Below, one piece after another: positions 1 through 14,400 of a stretch of DNA of 64,000 bases (position 1 is its first letter; every line of letters starts with the position of its first letter). Source of the DNA: Thereva unica (lineage: Eukaryota; Arthropoda; Insecta; Diptera; Therevidae); assembly GCA_949987705.1 (NCBI GenBank), contig OX465283.1, forward strand, positions 166,299,850 to 166,363,849, written 5' to 3'. The notes under the pieces were generated by a model, which saw only the letters and a list, made by a program, of their open reading frames with translations, was not told the origin of the DNA and did no database searches. The position numbers and the translations under genes were made by a program.

Positions 1-2336
1 CTTGCGCTCCGCAGGATATCCTTAAGACTTGATTCGATAGATCTGCGGAATATTAAGTATGGTGCCTCCTGATAGAGGTTCGATTGGAAAATTGGGAAAG
101 ATAAAAAATGATTTTTTTCTGATTGTCTGGGCAAAAAAGAATTAATCTTGTAAATGTTTACCAACATCGAGCTTCTGCTGAAGTTTTTACATGGGGGCGC
201 ACTAAGCAGATAAAATGAAAATTGGGATGATAGTCGTAATTATGTTGATGGAAAAGTAACGGTCATTAAATCCATGCAGCTCTGCAGCTTCTGGGGTAGA
301 TTTAACTGAGGAATTGGTAATTGGTGTGAAAATGATTCTCAGCAGGTGGAGTCGTACCTCTGCAGTTTATTTTTCAATTACTTCGCCATAAAAAAAATTG
401 GTCAATATTTCAGCGACATTACAAGTCAAGCCACAGGCTCTCATTTATCCATTAAATGGTTTACAAGCAACATTTATACTTTTTTAATATCCAGCTTTTT
501 ACTGCCTTGCCGGGATGATGGTGGATTTGTTATTGAAGAAGGCCATCATAAAAACCTTCTACATCTGTTATATGGAACGTGGCGAACGAATGCCATAACA
601 ATCGCAGAACCTGCTAAATCGATAATTTAAACCGTCTCTAAATCAATAAATGGCTCCGAAATGAGCAGAATTAAGTGAAAATCGATAAATTTCAGATTTG
701 ATGTGAGCGGCAACCCCCGCAAAAGATAAATGTACCATAAATAAAAATAAAGGATAAGTGTATAGAATGAAATTCAGGTTATAAATTATGCAAACCAGGT
801 GCTTTGAACGATGGCAAAGCGATAAAGTCGAACCGAAATGGTTCCGCGGATAATTTTTCACCGGGAGTCCTGCCATTTGTAGTCTGCTTTATTTTCGTTG
901 CTGCCTAAAGGACGAAGAAGTTTTTTTCCTTTCTTTCTATTCTTTTTCTGCCCCTGTACCTTGCCGGGGGATGGAATGTGTTCGTGTGCACATAAATCCG
1001 GTGGGGAAATAAACTTCGGCGTCTTCTTCCATGCAGTACCTAACGGAAAATAATTGCAAAGTGCGGTAACTTACCCCTTAACGTCGAGCTGTTTCCATCG
1101 TTAACCACTCGGGGCCATCGTGACTTCAAGATCTCCGCCGCTGCTCCGCCCTGACTTCTAAAGACGTAATTGAATCTGTCTTTGCACACCTTTAATGTTT
1201 TTTGTTAGCCGTTTTCCTTGTGGTGTTGAGAAAAAATCACACAATGGAAGAGACTCCTCCATACAATTTCTTAGCTTCCGTCTTCTTTCTTCCGATTTTA
1301 ACGCGGGGGTCCTTCGCCTCTCTCTCTTTCTCTACCTCTGCCATCCCCCACACGCAGCCCAACAGCAGAGACGCTCCTTTGCTTTTTTATCCGCTAAGAT
1401 TCTTATGAATCAATCAGACCAGCTAGAGCTTAACTCCGTCGGTTGTTATGGAAGGGCGAATGAGGTATAAATAAACCCCGAACCAATATCGGAGTAAATG
1501 AGCCTAGAAATGGAGCTCTAGCAAAGTAATTCATTTCGATCAAATGAGATGAGACTATTTGAGATCCGCGATCTCTAAAAAGTGATAAATTGGAATTACG
1601 TTGATTACGCTTCTTGCGCAAAACGGGGGAACGTTTAAGTATGTGCACATCATTTTTAAATCGCAACTTTATTCTCTTCTACAGCAGAAATTGGCGGAGC
1701 ACTGAAACGGCGCGGCGTGCAATCGATTGCGATTAATGTAAAAAAATGTCTGAACTAACTGCTAGATATTAACGTTGGCGTTTATACATTGGGTGTGGCA
1801 GATGGAAGGGTGTTTTTAATTAAAATTATGAATTTGAGGAGATTAAAGCCAACGAATTTCGTAATAAAAGAAAACGTTACTTTTCAAATATTTAAAAATG
1901 TCGTTAATAACATTGATTTTTATATTGCATAAACATAGGGGAAATTTTATAAAGAAAATTGTGAATGGAGTAATTAGCCTAAAGTTATGCAGATGATGAT
2001 TGTCATGAATTTTTCTTTATAATAAAATTTGGTATTTATAAAAAGTTTATTTTGCCACTTATAAATTAATTTTGTTCTCATTTTTTATTTGTTTTTGTTT
2101 ATATTTATTCAAAATATATATTTTTAGGGACAAAATTATAAAATCAGCTGGTTTATCTTAATATCGAATTTGACAATCTATTTCGAAGATGGAAATTGGC
2201 GGGAAAATTTCAAGTTATGACAGTTCTGTTTGTGAATTTGTATTCATGGGTCTCTTTTGCTTTAGATCTCGTTAAAAATAATAATTAAAATACCTGTGAA
2301 ATTGTCTTATAATCTAAATAAATCGTGAACATTGTT
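1..2336. other. Upstream region of timeout, no gene recognised
   Basis: This stretch is AT-rich and holds only short open frames without recognisable motifs on either strand. It must contain the timeout promoter and 5' UTR, but I see no TATA box, initiator or conserved block that I can defend. Several pyrimidine-rich tracts occur around 930-960 and 1260-1350. I see no transposon ends or protein remnants here. Confidence 0.5.
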
Positions 2337-2438
2337 ATGTCTGTTTTGTTAGCTGATATCGATGCAACTTGTGCAGCTCTCGGTTATTTCGATGGAGATA
2401 AATATCATGCTGAGCCAGATGCGATCCAAGGCTTAAAG
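2337..2438 (+). CDS. timeout coding exon 1
   Basis: Encodes residues 1-34, starting MSVLLADIDATCAALGYFDGD. The ATG is chosen because the reading begins just upstream of the conserved ATCAALGY block, as in vertebrate TIMELESS, with stops upstream. The Kozak context is weak (attgttATGT). The donor is AAG|gtgaaa and the phase is 0. Confidence 0.92.
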
Positions 2439-5400
2439 GTGAAATAGTCTTGTTTTGTTTATATTTACTTGTACAATATTGAATTCTTTTATTTCTAGCA
2501 TTTAATATGGATTTTACGACGTGACATTGATAATCATGAATACAGACGTCATCTTGGTCGAGCTAAAGTTTTGCAAACTGATCTTGTTCCCATGCTGCCG
2601 CACTATATTGAAAATGAAGACTATTGCGATGTTCTTATCCGGCTTTTGGTAGTGCTGACAAATCCGACTCTTTTACTATATCGTAACGGTCTACCGAAAG
2701 ATGGTCCAGGGAGGAAAATTTACTTGGAGCTGGTTGATATTTTACAGGGGTATAAAGAAGCATTCACATCGGATTACTGTTGGGCTACCTTAACAACGAA
2801 ATTGCACAAGGTTTTAGGTGTGGTATGTTGGAATGATATTAAATTATTTAAAGAACAAAATTAATTATATAATTATGATTATTCTTCACTATCGTACTCG
2901 TCACAGTGTTATGTCTAGTAGTGAGCTTAGTTTGAAGGAAAGAATAGAGCATAGGATAGGTTAATAGTAGAGTTTTGAAAAAGGATCGATGAACCTTGCA
3001 TTTAAAGTCTTGGATGCAGTAGGAGTTTATAGGTTCTGATTTCTTCTTCTAATTCGATTCTTGTCTTCATGAGCTTCTTCCTCCATACGTCGCTCTGCTC
3101 CGCAGCTTGGCTCCAGTTTCTTGTGTTAAGGGATTTTGCTGCTTCAACCTTAACATCGTCTTCCCACCTTGAGTGTGATCTTTTCCTATCTGGTTGCAGA
3201 TTCAAGGCTGTTTTCGGTAGAGAGATAGAGGGAGCAACATGTATTGTATTTAAATATTTAAATATTCATGTGCCGTAACTATCTTGGACTGGTGGAAGTG
3301 CGTTCATAACCTTGATGGCCACTGGAAGCTGTCCTGAAAGGGAGATGGGCTAATATGATCGCGCCTACCAAGGCAGTATGTAAAGTCGTCGTGTCGTAGT
3401 GTAGGTGGGTAGGTTTTGCACTGTCGATTGACGATCTCCTCTGAGCACCGGGTGCACCCAGTTGTATAATGCCTTATTCTGATATGGAGGCTCTGTCAGG
3501 ATGGACCTTACCCTTCCTATCACATTCATGGGGCTTTTGTGGACCAATTAATCCGGAGAAGGCCAAGCAATAAGGCCGAGCTGGAGCCCCACGGAGCACA
3601 CCCGAGCTCTATTTTCGTGAACTCCATCCCAACAGGCTAAAGGCAGAACGGCGGCCAGGAACTCGGGTAGCGAAGAAGCAGACCTGCACAGAACACGATC
3701 TGTCCAAAGATTCTGGGCCTGCCAGAAAATTGGCAGCACTAGCTTCCATATAATCGAGGGGTACTACCGCAAACCCGCTTTCGTGAATCTTTCCAAACAG
3801 GCCGAAGGAAGGACTGCGGTCGGGAACCCGGGAAGCTTGATCAGTCAAGTGTAACCGATAAGCCTGGAAAACACTCCGTCAGTCATTTGTCGTTGTATTC
3901 TGACTGTACATCTTGTATTTTCCATTGTTTTACTCTCTCGATGCTGTCGTATGCTTGTTTGAAATCTATGAAAAGATGAAACCGATCAATGCCGTATTCC
4001 TACCATTTTCTGAGATACCGACTGCTGAAGATTATTCCACAGTCTAGTAGTGCTATACTAAAAGAGAACTCCTAGATTATAGTGTGTTCACAAAGTCTTA
4101 CGGAAAAATATTGTCGTGTAAGCATCACATTGCCGTGTTATCTCTCTCGAAGAATCGTTATCAATACCCGCAGATGTTCTCGTTCTCACGTCTGTTATTC
4201 TGTTAATATGTTTTCTTCTTGGTGGTCTGAGCTGCCCTTTCACGTTAGCGATCTCTTTACAATATGTTTATTATATTTTAGTTGTAAAAACATATTATAC
4301 TATATTTTGAGAATTGCGTGTTCGGAATCTTATTAATTTTTGGGCTATAAAGTTAAAAAAAAAGCAACCGTTCTTCACTTGCCTTTGACTCTCTACTACT
4401 TTATAAACATTGGAAAAATCAAAAATAAATAATTTATTCCAATTTTCCCCAAGATATTTCATGAACATTATTTATAAAAACAATCTATTTCCAATTCCAA
4501 AATGAACGGTTGCTTCTTCTGTCCATAAATTTTCCGCAAAACAATTTTCTTTGCTTTACGTTTGGAATCTGGAAACTATTACAACTTTTTTACCCCAAAA
4601 CATGCCGCATATAAATTCAGATTTTGGTTGTTACCCTATTATTTATTCGGACAAGGAAGAGGTTAGCTGAGAGCTGCAGAATAGCAATGTCAGAGTGTTC
4701 AGCTGTTGTTCAGCTTTAGTCGCACAAAGGTCGAGCATTTTATTGTTGAAACGCTTTGACTGATTTCTTGCCGAAGAGGAGTGGGACAGCTCGTAGTTCA
4801 CTTTATAGGTTATATTTTATTCATGAATCTCTAAAGGGCAAGATAAGGTGCAGGAAATGCTACCTTCCGACGGCTATGACGACCTGATTCAGAAAGAATA
4901 TGTTAATGATGTTCTCTCTGTTTACTGGCAGTGGGTTAGCACAAGAAAAACATTCGGGATTGAAGCGATTTCGCAACCCTCCGTATTCTTTTGAGCTCAA
5001 ATCAAAGGAAAATCTTGCTAAGGAGAAATTGAATTTAATAGCATTAATAAAAACGAGGTCGATGCTCGCAACTCAAACAAGATTTATTTATGAATTCTAT
5101 GATAGAATATCACCTCTCTGGCGTTTGTTCGTAACAAGTAGTTGCAGCTTTCCGGTGTTTCTCATAGTTAAATTGTAGAGCAGACGTCTTTCATAATTTC
5201 TTTTCTCTCCTCCGACTTAATGACGCAAAAGAGAAAGTAATCTTTTCTGACAGAAAATACGAAGCTGCTCCTCCGTTGAACGCTTTTTTACTAAAGATAT
5301 TCGTTGTCTGTGTGTCAGTTGGCTTCCATAAGGTCCTGACTGTCACTTTGAAAGGAAAGGGTTCGTATAAATCCAGCATTTAATGCCACTAATTGCCATT

Positions 5401-8400
5401 TCCAGATTCCTTCATTCAAAGGATCCACAAGGATGAAAAAATCTAATATTCTCATGGCATCCCAGCCTCAGCTATTCTGTCGGCATTTAAGCTTTTATAG
5501 CAGTTCATACTGACCATGGTTCGAGTCCTGCGGGAGGAACAACTTCTTGACTTCTCCTTATGCTGCTCCGTTTCCGCCCTATTTTTTATGCGGTCGAATG
5601 CTTCGCTCTGTTTGAAGAACTTATTAACAAGAACTAATTGAGAACTTTTTCTGGTCTGAAGCTGGTGGAAAAAGTCCTCTGACTAAAGTGGAGTTTCATT
5701 CGGGACATCTGCTAGTGGGGCGAGGGCTTTCGAGTATGCAATTCTTAATTTCTGTTAATTATAAAATTGTGGATTAATACTTATAAGAATTTTGGGCCGC
5801 CATTCCTCCTAACTGTAATGGAAGTTTGAATAATTAAACGCTCCATGCAGTTAAAGTTTATCTCTCGCTAAATTGCCAGACGGTGGAGTGTGCTTACAGA
5901 CTAGAGAAGTTCTATCTAAGCCTCGACAGTTCAAATACAAGAGAAATGTGCCGAGACTTTGGCTTAAACATAAAAGTCTGCAGTGGATGTTATGGGGAGG
6001 ATTTAAATTTTAAAAGGAACGGATTTTATTCATAGGGATTGTGATTAACTGCTTGTGAATAATTAATTTGCTCATTACCATTACCATAGGATAATATTTT
6101 GCGATTTGGTCTAAAACTCCAACTTCAAAGAAATACTTTTCGCTTCGAAGTAAATTATAAACGAATTGCAAAGTAATTGAGTACTATATTTTGTTGGGGC
6201 TTTTTACTATTTTAAAATTTGCGAGATTTCACATTTGTCAACAGATTATGCTACATATTACATTTTTTTTAAAATTAAATCACAGCGCTATGTGCGCGTA
6301 TAGTACCTGCCATTTTACATGTTCTTAAAAGGTTTAAAAAGAGTCAGAATTTTTTCTCTCTCGCAAATTTCACAGAAATTTCAGAGTAAAAAAGATCCAT
6401 TCTCCCACCTTGAATAACCGAAAATTGTTCATTTTAGCTTTTTATAAATTTTGTTGAATCACGTAATGAAATGTACACATTAACTTCACAGGATTGGGCA
6501 GTACGAAGCGAGGAGGAAGGACTACTAATAGAACGAATATTGGTTCTTGTCCGAAACGTCCTTCAAGTTCCAGCCAACCCAGAGGCAGAATGTCGTGCAG
6601 ATAACGATGCTAGTCTTCATGATCAAGTTATCTGGGCCCTACATCAATCAGGGATGCTAGACTTGGTCCTGTATATTTTAAGTTCGGCAAACGAAAATCA
6701 ATATCACCTGCACGCGCTGGAAATCGTCTGCTTAATGTATAGAGAACAGGTAGGTGTGTTAAAAGCGAATCCCCCACATTATATCTATAGACGCTTTCAT
6801 TTCGCAATTACCCAGGGAACATTAGACTGATTGGGGTGGGATTAAAATTCAACTGCGGAATGAGAGTGGAAAAGTTGGGGCGCGATGTGCTGCTGCTGCT
6901 GTTCGACGTTATTAAATTTTTTATCATTTCTATCGTTTCAGTCTGCACCCTCATTGTCGGATGCATCTCTTCAACGAAGTGCAGCTGAGAAACATCGCGA
7001 TGAGCAGGAATTGGTAGCAGTACGTCGCCGAGAGAAACAAAAACTGATAGCACGTCCGCCCCCAGGGCGCCACTCACGTTTCGGCGGCACTTACGTTCTG
7101 CAGAATGTTAAATCAGTTTCTGATAAGGACATTATATGTCATCAATCTCTAGAACGTGCCATGGCAGTAGACTTCGACCGGGAGAAAGTCAAGCAAAAAA
7201 GATCTCATCGCTTCGTTAAGGAGGAAAATGCATTTGAAAGAAGGAGTGCATTTTCCGTTAGGTAAGATAACTCACAAATTCTGCTACTTCCTGCTGCCTT
7301 ATTAAATAATTCTCTTCCTTTTCAACACTTTAATAATCGAAGCGTCATGTTATTTAACTTGCTGACTTCCCATTTGATAAAAAGTTTTTTGCCTTTTGTA
7401 GATTATGTCTGCGAGAGTACTGCATTGAGGTTTTGCGGTCAGCATATAACACCTTGGTTCGACAGGTCAGACGTGTCCTGGAACGTAATTCCGGATCCGC
7501 AAGTCATGATGATTCCTATTTGCTCTGGGCGATTCGCTTTTTCATGGAGTTCAATCGATTGAGTAGTCTCCAACTGCATTTGGTGAGGTAAAAGAATTTT
7601 TGATATTTTTCAATGTTTCCGGTGGTTTGCTCGACTAAGGAAAGGCATTTATTTTTCATCGGTTCTTTGCAATTTGAAATGAGGTTTTCTAGTTTATTTA
7701 TTGGTTTTTTTGCATTGCTGGAAGCCTTTTTGTAAAGGGTTAGTTGTTAGTTTTACTGAAATGATAGAAAATATCTTCAAGCGATTGTTTACACTACAGA
7801 AATTATGAATTTTTGAATTGAAATTTTTGAATTTGTTCCAATTTTATTATACATACATACAATACATATATTTTTGCAACAGGTACAAACTAAAGATTCA
7901 CAAGTAATGTAATATTGTAGTAACCAACCCACGGTATACATACCGTGTAACCAACCTTTATGTAATCAAATAAAACAGAAAACTGACATTAAATCCTTTA
8001 ATTTAATTTTTGCAGTGAATCACTAAGCGTTCAATGTTTTCACTGGGTTCTAACAAGGATTCAAAATGCCATGGACATGATAACATGCGACAAGACACAG
8101 TCAAGGTTATGGGCCAGACGTCTTCACGTAACAATTCAGGTATTTAACTTTTTATTTTAATCTAAGATTATTAAAAAGAAGTAAAAGTAAAAAATTTACT
8201 TGTGTGCTTCATATATTATGCTTGCTTTCGTTTTATTACATTTACGTGCATGAACTAGAGGAATTTTATCGTGTATTTTTATTCTCATAAACTTCAATTT
8301 TTAATTAAAGACATTCCGAGAATTATTGCTCAGTTTACTGGCACTGAAAACACTCCGAGACGAGAAGGCCCAAGCTCTATTCGATATGTTGCTGAACAAT

Positions 8401-11400
8401 GTTTGCTATGTTCTGGAATACCGGGAGACGATCTTACATCTACTGATGAACTACAATGAGTCCCATAGCACGAAGTAAGTACTAGTCTCATTTGAACTTT
8501 GTTTTACTATCTGTATAGATATCATAACAATTATTGCTGTGTGCTTAAACTGCACTTTAAATGCTTGAAGTACTATTCTGTTTATATGTGCTTATTCATA
8601 CGAGCATACCAGTTACTCCTCTGGCAGAGTCTAGAGCTTTGATGATGTTCAGAAGAGGTTTTCTTTTTATAAAAAAATATTTTCGCTTATCATTTATTTG
8701 CCAAGTTGTAAAGACATGTAATTATATAAAATAATGAATCTTCTATCCTGGTAAATCCTTGCTAATCTAACGCTTTAATTAACGGGTACATCAGTTTATA
8801 TTCAAATCGGTTCACTTACATAGGTTTCGCTTCCCCCCCCCCCCCCCAATGACAAGACTGAGAGAATCGTTGGATGTTAGATGAGTTATTTTACCACACT
8901 GGTGCAATATTCTTTTACTACGTATCGCACACATGCAGGGAACGAAGGATACACGTGTACGGTATCATGTACTCAACAATTTTACGGCATTTGACTTTCT
9001 CTCATGTTGTGAAATTGCGTTTAAATAATTAATAAAATTAAGGGTAATTTGATAACATCAAAAGCTATATATGGATGAACTTTAATATGATCCTGTCTTC
9101 TAGCTTGACTCTAGCATAAAATGTTTTGGGTGGCTCGTTAATGATTTTTGTTTTTGTGTATGTACCTATGTTTTGTCACATTAAATTCAATTGTGGTCTA
9201 ATTCTCATTTTGGTTTAAAATATTTTTAAGACATTAGATTTCCAAATTGCCAAAGATGAAAACGATTTTGGTTTGCTTAATTACCAAGCTTTAGGTGGTA
9301 TATTAGTAGAAAGCGTGTTTTGACAGTAAAGTAAAGACAGCCCTGATTTGAAATTGTATATGTGCTGGTTTCTGCAACAAGGTGGCACTAGTATTGTAAG
9401 AGTGTCCTGCGAAACTTCTATCTCGATTTGTTTTTTTTATATGAAAATCTAAGTTTAGGTATCACCCTTTATTCTACTATTTTGTCATGTCGTTCACGTC
9501 ATGGTGCAATTTTTAGTAGTAAGCTTAGCTCGGAAATAAAAAAAAGTATATGATAGGTTAAGGGTGTAGTAGGATGCATGAGGAGGAGGAGGCAGTAAAC
9601 CTCCCGTTTGAACTATTGGATGCTGTGTGAGTTCATTGTAATGAGTAGGGATGTTATGGATATGTAATTTCGGATCTGGATATGGCATTTAGACTCTGTC
9701 TCTATCCGAAATTATTCGAAACTTTTATATCGGTTTCGGTTACGGTTTCGGATAAATTTTTATTTCGGATATCCGATAGTTTCGGTTACGGTTACGGAGC
9801 TCCATAACATCCCTGGTAATGAGTATATAAATTATAAGTTCGGACTGCATCATCATTTTCCGTTAAAAACATAGACTAATGTTTCTTACTAAATCTTCTC
9901 TCAAATTATTTGATAAAATTGTTGCCCAGAAAAGAAATCTTTAACATGAATCGAATCAATTTGTACAATTTTCTATTATATATCGAAACAAGAAAAATAT
10001 TGCTACATAAAAATCCAATCACGAAACAAAATTCTTTCTCTTTCAGAGCGTATTTGCGAGATGTAGTGGAAATGGCTAATATTTTCATCAAAATGATGGA
10101 GAAATTCTGTCAAGATTCTGTGGTTGTACAAGACAAGCGCCGGCATCGTAAGAAAACAACAAAATCTCAGACTAAGCAAATTAACGCGGAGAACGTAAGT
10201 AATGCTCTTTGAAAAAAATCGACGAGTAACAACGCTCGGGGGTTTTTTTTTATTGAATTTCAATTTAAACTTTTGAAAAATCCACACCATAAATGTTCAC
10301 TGCAAATTGTTGTATTTTATGTAAATCGACGATAAATTCACTACAGAATAAGCCGATATTTTCCTCTCAATTGAGTTTAATTGCCATATAAATTCGGAAG
10401 CAGAAAAACGGGTGGCCAAAGTCTGCAGTTCAATATGGGCAAAGAGACGAAAACGAAATAATTCAAGGAAAAAAATTCACACAGTAAAAATGTTACGCTT
10501 TGAAGAATCCACAGAAAATATTTATTAACATGATTCCTGGGTACTTTTTTTCTTTAAGCGTAAAAATTTTATTTGCAGGAGAATTTAGACGATATTTGGG
10601 CAGTCCTGGCTTCAGAAGTTTCCTCGGCGCTCACAAAGGATATAACTCTTTCTGAGGAGGAGCATCCAGTTCCTTTCGATGCAGCTGCCGAAAAAAGCAT
10701 TGATGATCAAAAGTAAGTAGATGGAGTCCTTGCTCAAGCGCTTTATTCCTTTTGTTTTATGTACGTTATTTTAACTGTGCTAGTTCAGGAAATTTATTTG
10801 AACTCTTTTTAAATATTTCTTTATTTCTTGTTTAGGGAGGATTGCATGCTACGAATACATAAATTGCTACGAGAAGAGAAAATAGAACATGCTATCATCT
10901 TAATGCGTTCTGCGAGGTAAGTCCACTTCAAATGTATTTCGACTAAGTTTGTAAGCAATAGTACAAGAGAGAATGCACCCTTTATGAAATCCGATATTGT
11001 AGCATTAAATTGTTATTTTTAGGTTGATTCGGTTCAAAATTGCCTGCATTTTTTGAACTAAGCAGAAGTTTTAGCAAGTTCGATTCAAATTGTATTTTGC
11101 CCTCAAAATTTGCTAATGAAGGTAAAAAGTTCACCAGTTTAAAAATTTTAAAAAAGGACGACAAATTGTTGCAATATTAAAAGAAATAATTTTACACTGT
11201 TCCGAAATTTTATTATCTGCCGGAAATAGACACTTCCACTGAATACGACATTTCTCCCCACTTAAGTGAGTGGAAACAAGCAAAATTTTCCGGCATACTT
11301 CCTGACGAGTTACAACAATAATATCATCACTGGAAATTTTATTACAAAAAGCATCCAATGGCAGTAATTATTCATAAAATGAAATTTCAACGAATAATTA

Positions 11401-14400
11401 ATGTTGTGCCCTTCCCGAGGGCATTTTCCATTCCATTAAACTTTACCATCATATACCAAACAGAGGGAGGGCCTAGAATTTTGGTGTTGGAATGAAAAAT
11501 TCGCGTCGAAATTCAATTAAACACCTCCGAGACATCAGGTAACTGCTGGGGCCGTGCCTCAGTGTCTGTGCTTACGATACAATGAAGTCTAGCTTTAAAT
11601 GCTGTTAGACGTATCCATCTTTTTCGGCAGTAGAGCATGGACTAAATGGAACCTTTAGGATGAAGAATTGCTTCCGTCATGGCTGCTGGTTATATATATA
11701 GAAAGGCGAATTGGGAACATTTCGCTGAATCCAGCTAATTTCCGTGTATTCTTAATCAAATGCTGTGTACGGATCCAAAGAGCTATTAATCTTCATCCCC
11801 TTGACTCAACAGGGCAAATGATATAATGATTCTAACCTCGAGTCGGGGGTAATCAAGACTGTAATATCGGAACCAACACCAAGGATAATTGTTGCTTGCC
11901 AAGTTGAGTTTTCAAGCTCTGCAAATGGGCCTGGAATAGGCGGACCAACACTACTAGGGGGCCGGCTTCCAAGTTCATATTCTGCAACTGCAATGGGCAA
12001 TTAATAATAAATCATAATTAAAACAATTACCGAGATTTAGTGGGCATTTGCAGCATATTGCAGGCATTTGTTAGCTCCCGTTCCTGCCGTCGTCCCGATA
12101 AATGCGGTAGAGGGAAAAACTGCCTGCGGAGGAAGGTGTGTCCTGCCGGGAACAGTCTTGTAAAATGCGATATTATTTACGTTAATTTAATTCATAGCCA
12201 GTCCTGTGATTTATTCTTTCGCGTCGTCCTTTCACTATGCAGCCGTGTGTGTTTTGAAATAAAATTATAAACCGAAATAGTGGAATTGGTTAATGGCTCA
12301 TAAAGAAAGATAGCAGGACGCGACACGGTCGTTATTTATGTAGGTGAGTGTAAATACCCCGTGTTGCCTGGATTTTTTAATTAGTCTAGCTCAGGCTTTT
12401 CAACTAAATGTGGTTTCAAGGATTTATGGGTCGCGGTTTTGTTACCGTAAAGATTTAAATGTTGTATAATTTTGCGGACTAGCGAGAAACGTACTGTGTT
12501 TTAATCTGAAAGTGTCATTGCAGAATGTTGAAATGGCGTTTGCGGAATTTTTTAATTATTATGTCCTTTTTATTTTGGACGCCGCTGGTGTGATACAATA
12601 TACATATAAAAGGTTAATGGGAGTTTTTTGTTTTGTTTAATGTGTCGGCATTTAGCTGGAAAGATGTATTCGTTCCTGATTATCTAAAGTTGATTAAAAA
12701 AATTTAGTTGGATTAATCCAATGTGAAAAGGGTGAGATTGGTGTTTCTTGGTATCAGAAATGTGAATTCAAAGTTTGTAGAAAGGCGATTTTTTACAGAA
12801 AAGATGTACATAGTTAATCAGTATTTGAAAATTCACTTATTATTAGATTGTAGTTATATACATAAATACAGGTACTTACATGTCTGCCAAACAACGTTGA
12901 AAATTTAAACTTCATAACAAGGATTATTTTTTCGAATTTTAATTCATTCAAATGAAATAATGCCCTTATTATTAAATTGAGAGCACCTATTCACTGTTTA
13001 GCTAACTGAGGTATACTATAGGCTGCTTTCATGATATTAAAAACTTCTCTTCAATAAACTTTTATTCCATGAATATACATATGGTTCTAACAAAAAATTA
13101 GTATCATGGAAACAGTGAAGCTAAAAATATTGCAAAATTCTAACCACATTAAAAAAGTTTATCTTCATTCCTGGTATCAGTACCCACATTCATATAGCTC
13201 TCTTAATGCGCCCCCACACTTGCATAACACTCCTTGCGAAATTGTAATTTTTCATTCCGTATTCCTTTTTTTTTATAATTTGTTTATCTCAACTAGAAAG
13301 TTCAAAAGATAAAAAAAAGGAAAGTTCACAAAACAAGCAGGAAACAAGCAAGGTACCAAAAAGAAAATTTAAAATGTTGCCGGGATCCGCTCGCGTAAAC
13401 TTTATTTAAATTCCTTGCATTCGTAAAAAACAAAAAAAGTCCATGGAGCAGGGGATGCTATGCTGTTGTCCTGTAAAAACACCTGGCTATAAAATAGTTT
13501 GTTTATGGAAATTGTTGTGTTATTTATTCTCATTTCATGACGCGTCATTACTTTACGCGTGTTTATGAAATTGAAAAATTAATAAAAGAAATATTTTACG
13601 AGAATGTGGAGCAGCCATATTTCTCAATTCAGCGATTTTTACAAAAACTTTTAATGGAAGTTTATCTGAGTTTTGAACAACTTTTCATGTTTGTTATCCC
13701 CTCTTGTTTTTATCCACCAGTCTTAGAAGGTATCTTTTTATGGCAATTGCTGAGTGTGATACTACTGTAAGACCATTATGCTAACATAAATAACCAAAAG
13801 CAGTTTGTCAGCGACGCTGTGTAAGCTGCAATGATGTAAAACATTAAATGAGCTGCCCTTAGTTGGTGGGATAAGGTCTTAAATATTAGCTGGTGTTGGA
13901 AAATGTCACTTTCTAACTTGTTTATGCAGCTTTAAATTTGATTGCTTCTCGACTTCATCGTACTGAAAATCACTATGTTCGATCACTATATACTATAAGC
14001 ACTATATTTGAATTCCAGACTATATTTAAAGATCTCCTATCTTCTATCATAAAAAATATTGAACAATAGATAAGAACAAAGCTACTCTATTGGAATTTAT
14101 GATTTTGTTTTAAATCGGGAAGATGGTTTTCCTTTTGGAATAGTATCTGTGCGACATAAGGCCTAAAAATCTTACTAATATTATAAATGCGAATGTTTGT
14201 ATGGATGTTTGTTTCTTTTTCGCGCAAAAACTACTGAATGGATTTTAATGAAACTACAATAATATAGCTCATACATCAGAATAATATATAGGCTATAATT
14301 TATAAAGCTATTTCGAATTCTTCGGTTAGCTGTAGTGTACTGATATAGCAAATTCCGAAACTTTTGTATGGGAGGTACTCTTCAAATTACTGCTAAAGAA

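Larger units (their letters stand above)
2823..6491 (+). other. timeout intron 2
   Basis: This 3.7-kb intron carries a - strand LINE remnant (about 2990-4010) and, within it, a stretch with a diverged internal duplication (about 3590-3842). From 4010 to 6491 I see AT-rich sequence and no further feature. Confidence 0.75.
8475..10046 (+). other. timeout intron 7
   Basis: A 1.57-kb intron with a C15 homopolymer (8833-8847) and a hAT-type miniature element (9646-9815). Nothing else is supported. Confidence 0.7.

Noticed and set aside
2823..2864. Exon 2 frame running on to a stop at 2864
   Set aside because: The added residues have no similarity to the family, and a consensus donor at 2823 joins in frame to exon 3.
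5515..5526. GGTTCGAGTCC, a perfect tRNA B box
   Set aside because: No A box, T stem or acceptor stem can be folded around it, and it does not match the SINE head elsewhere in the window.
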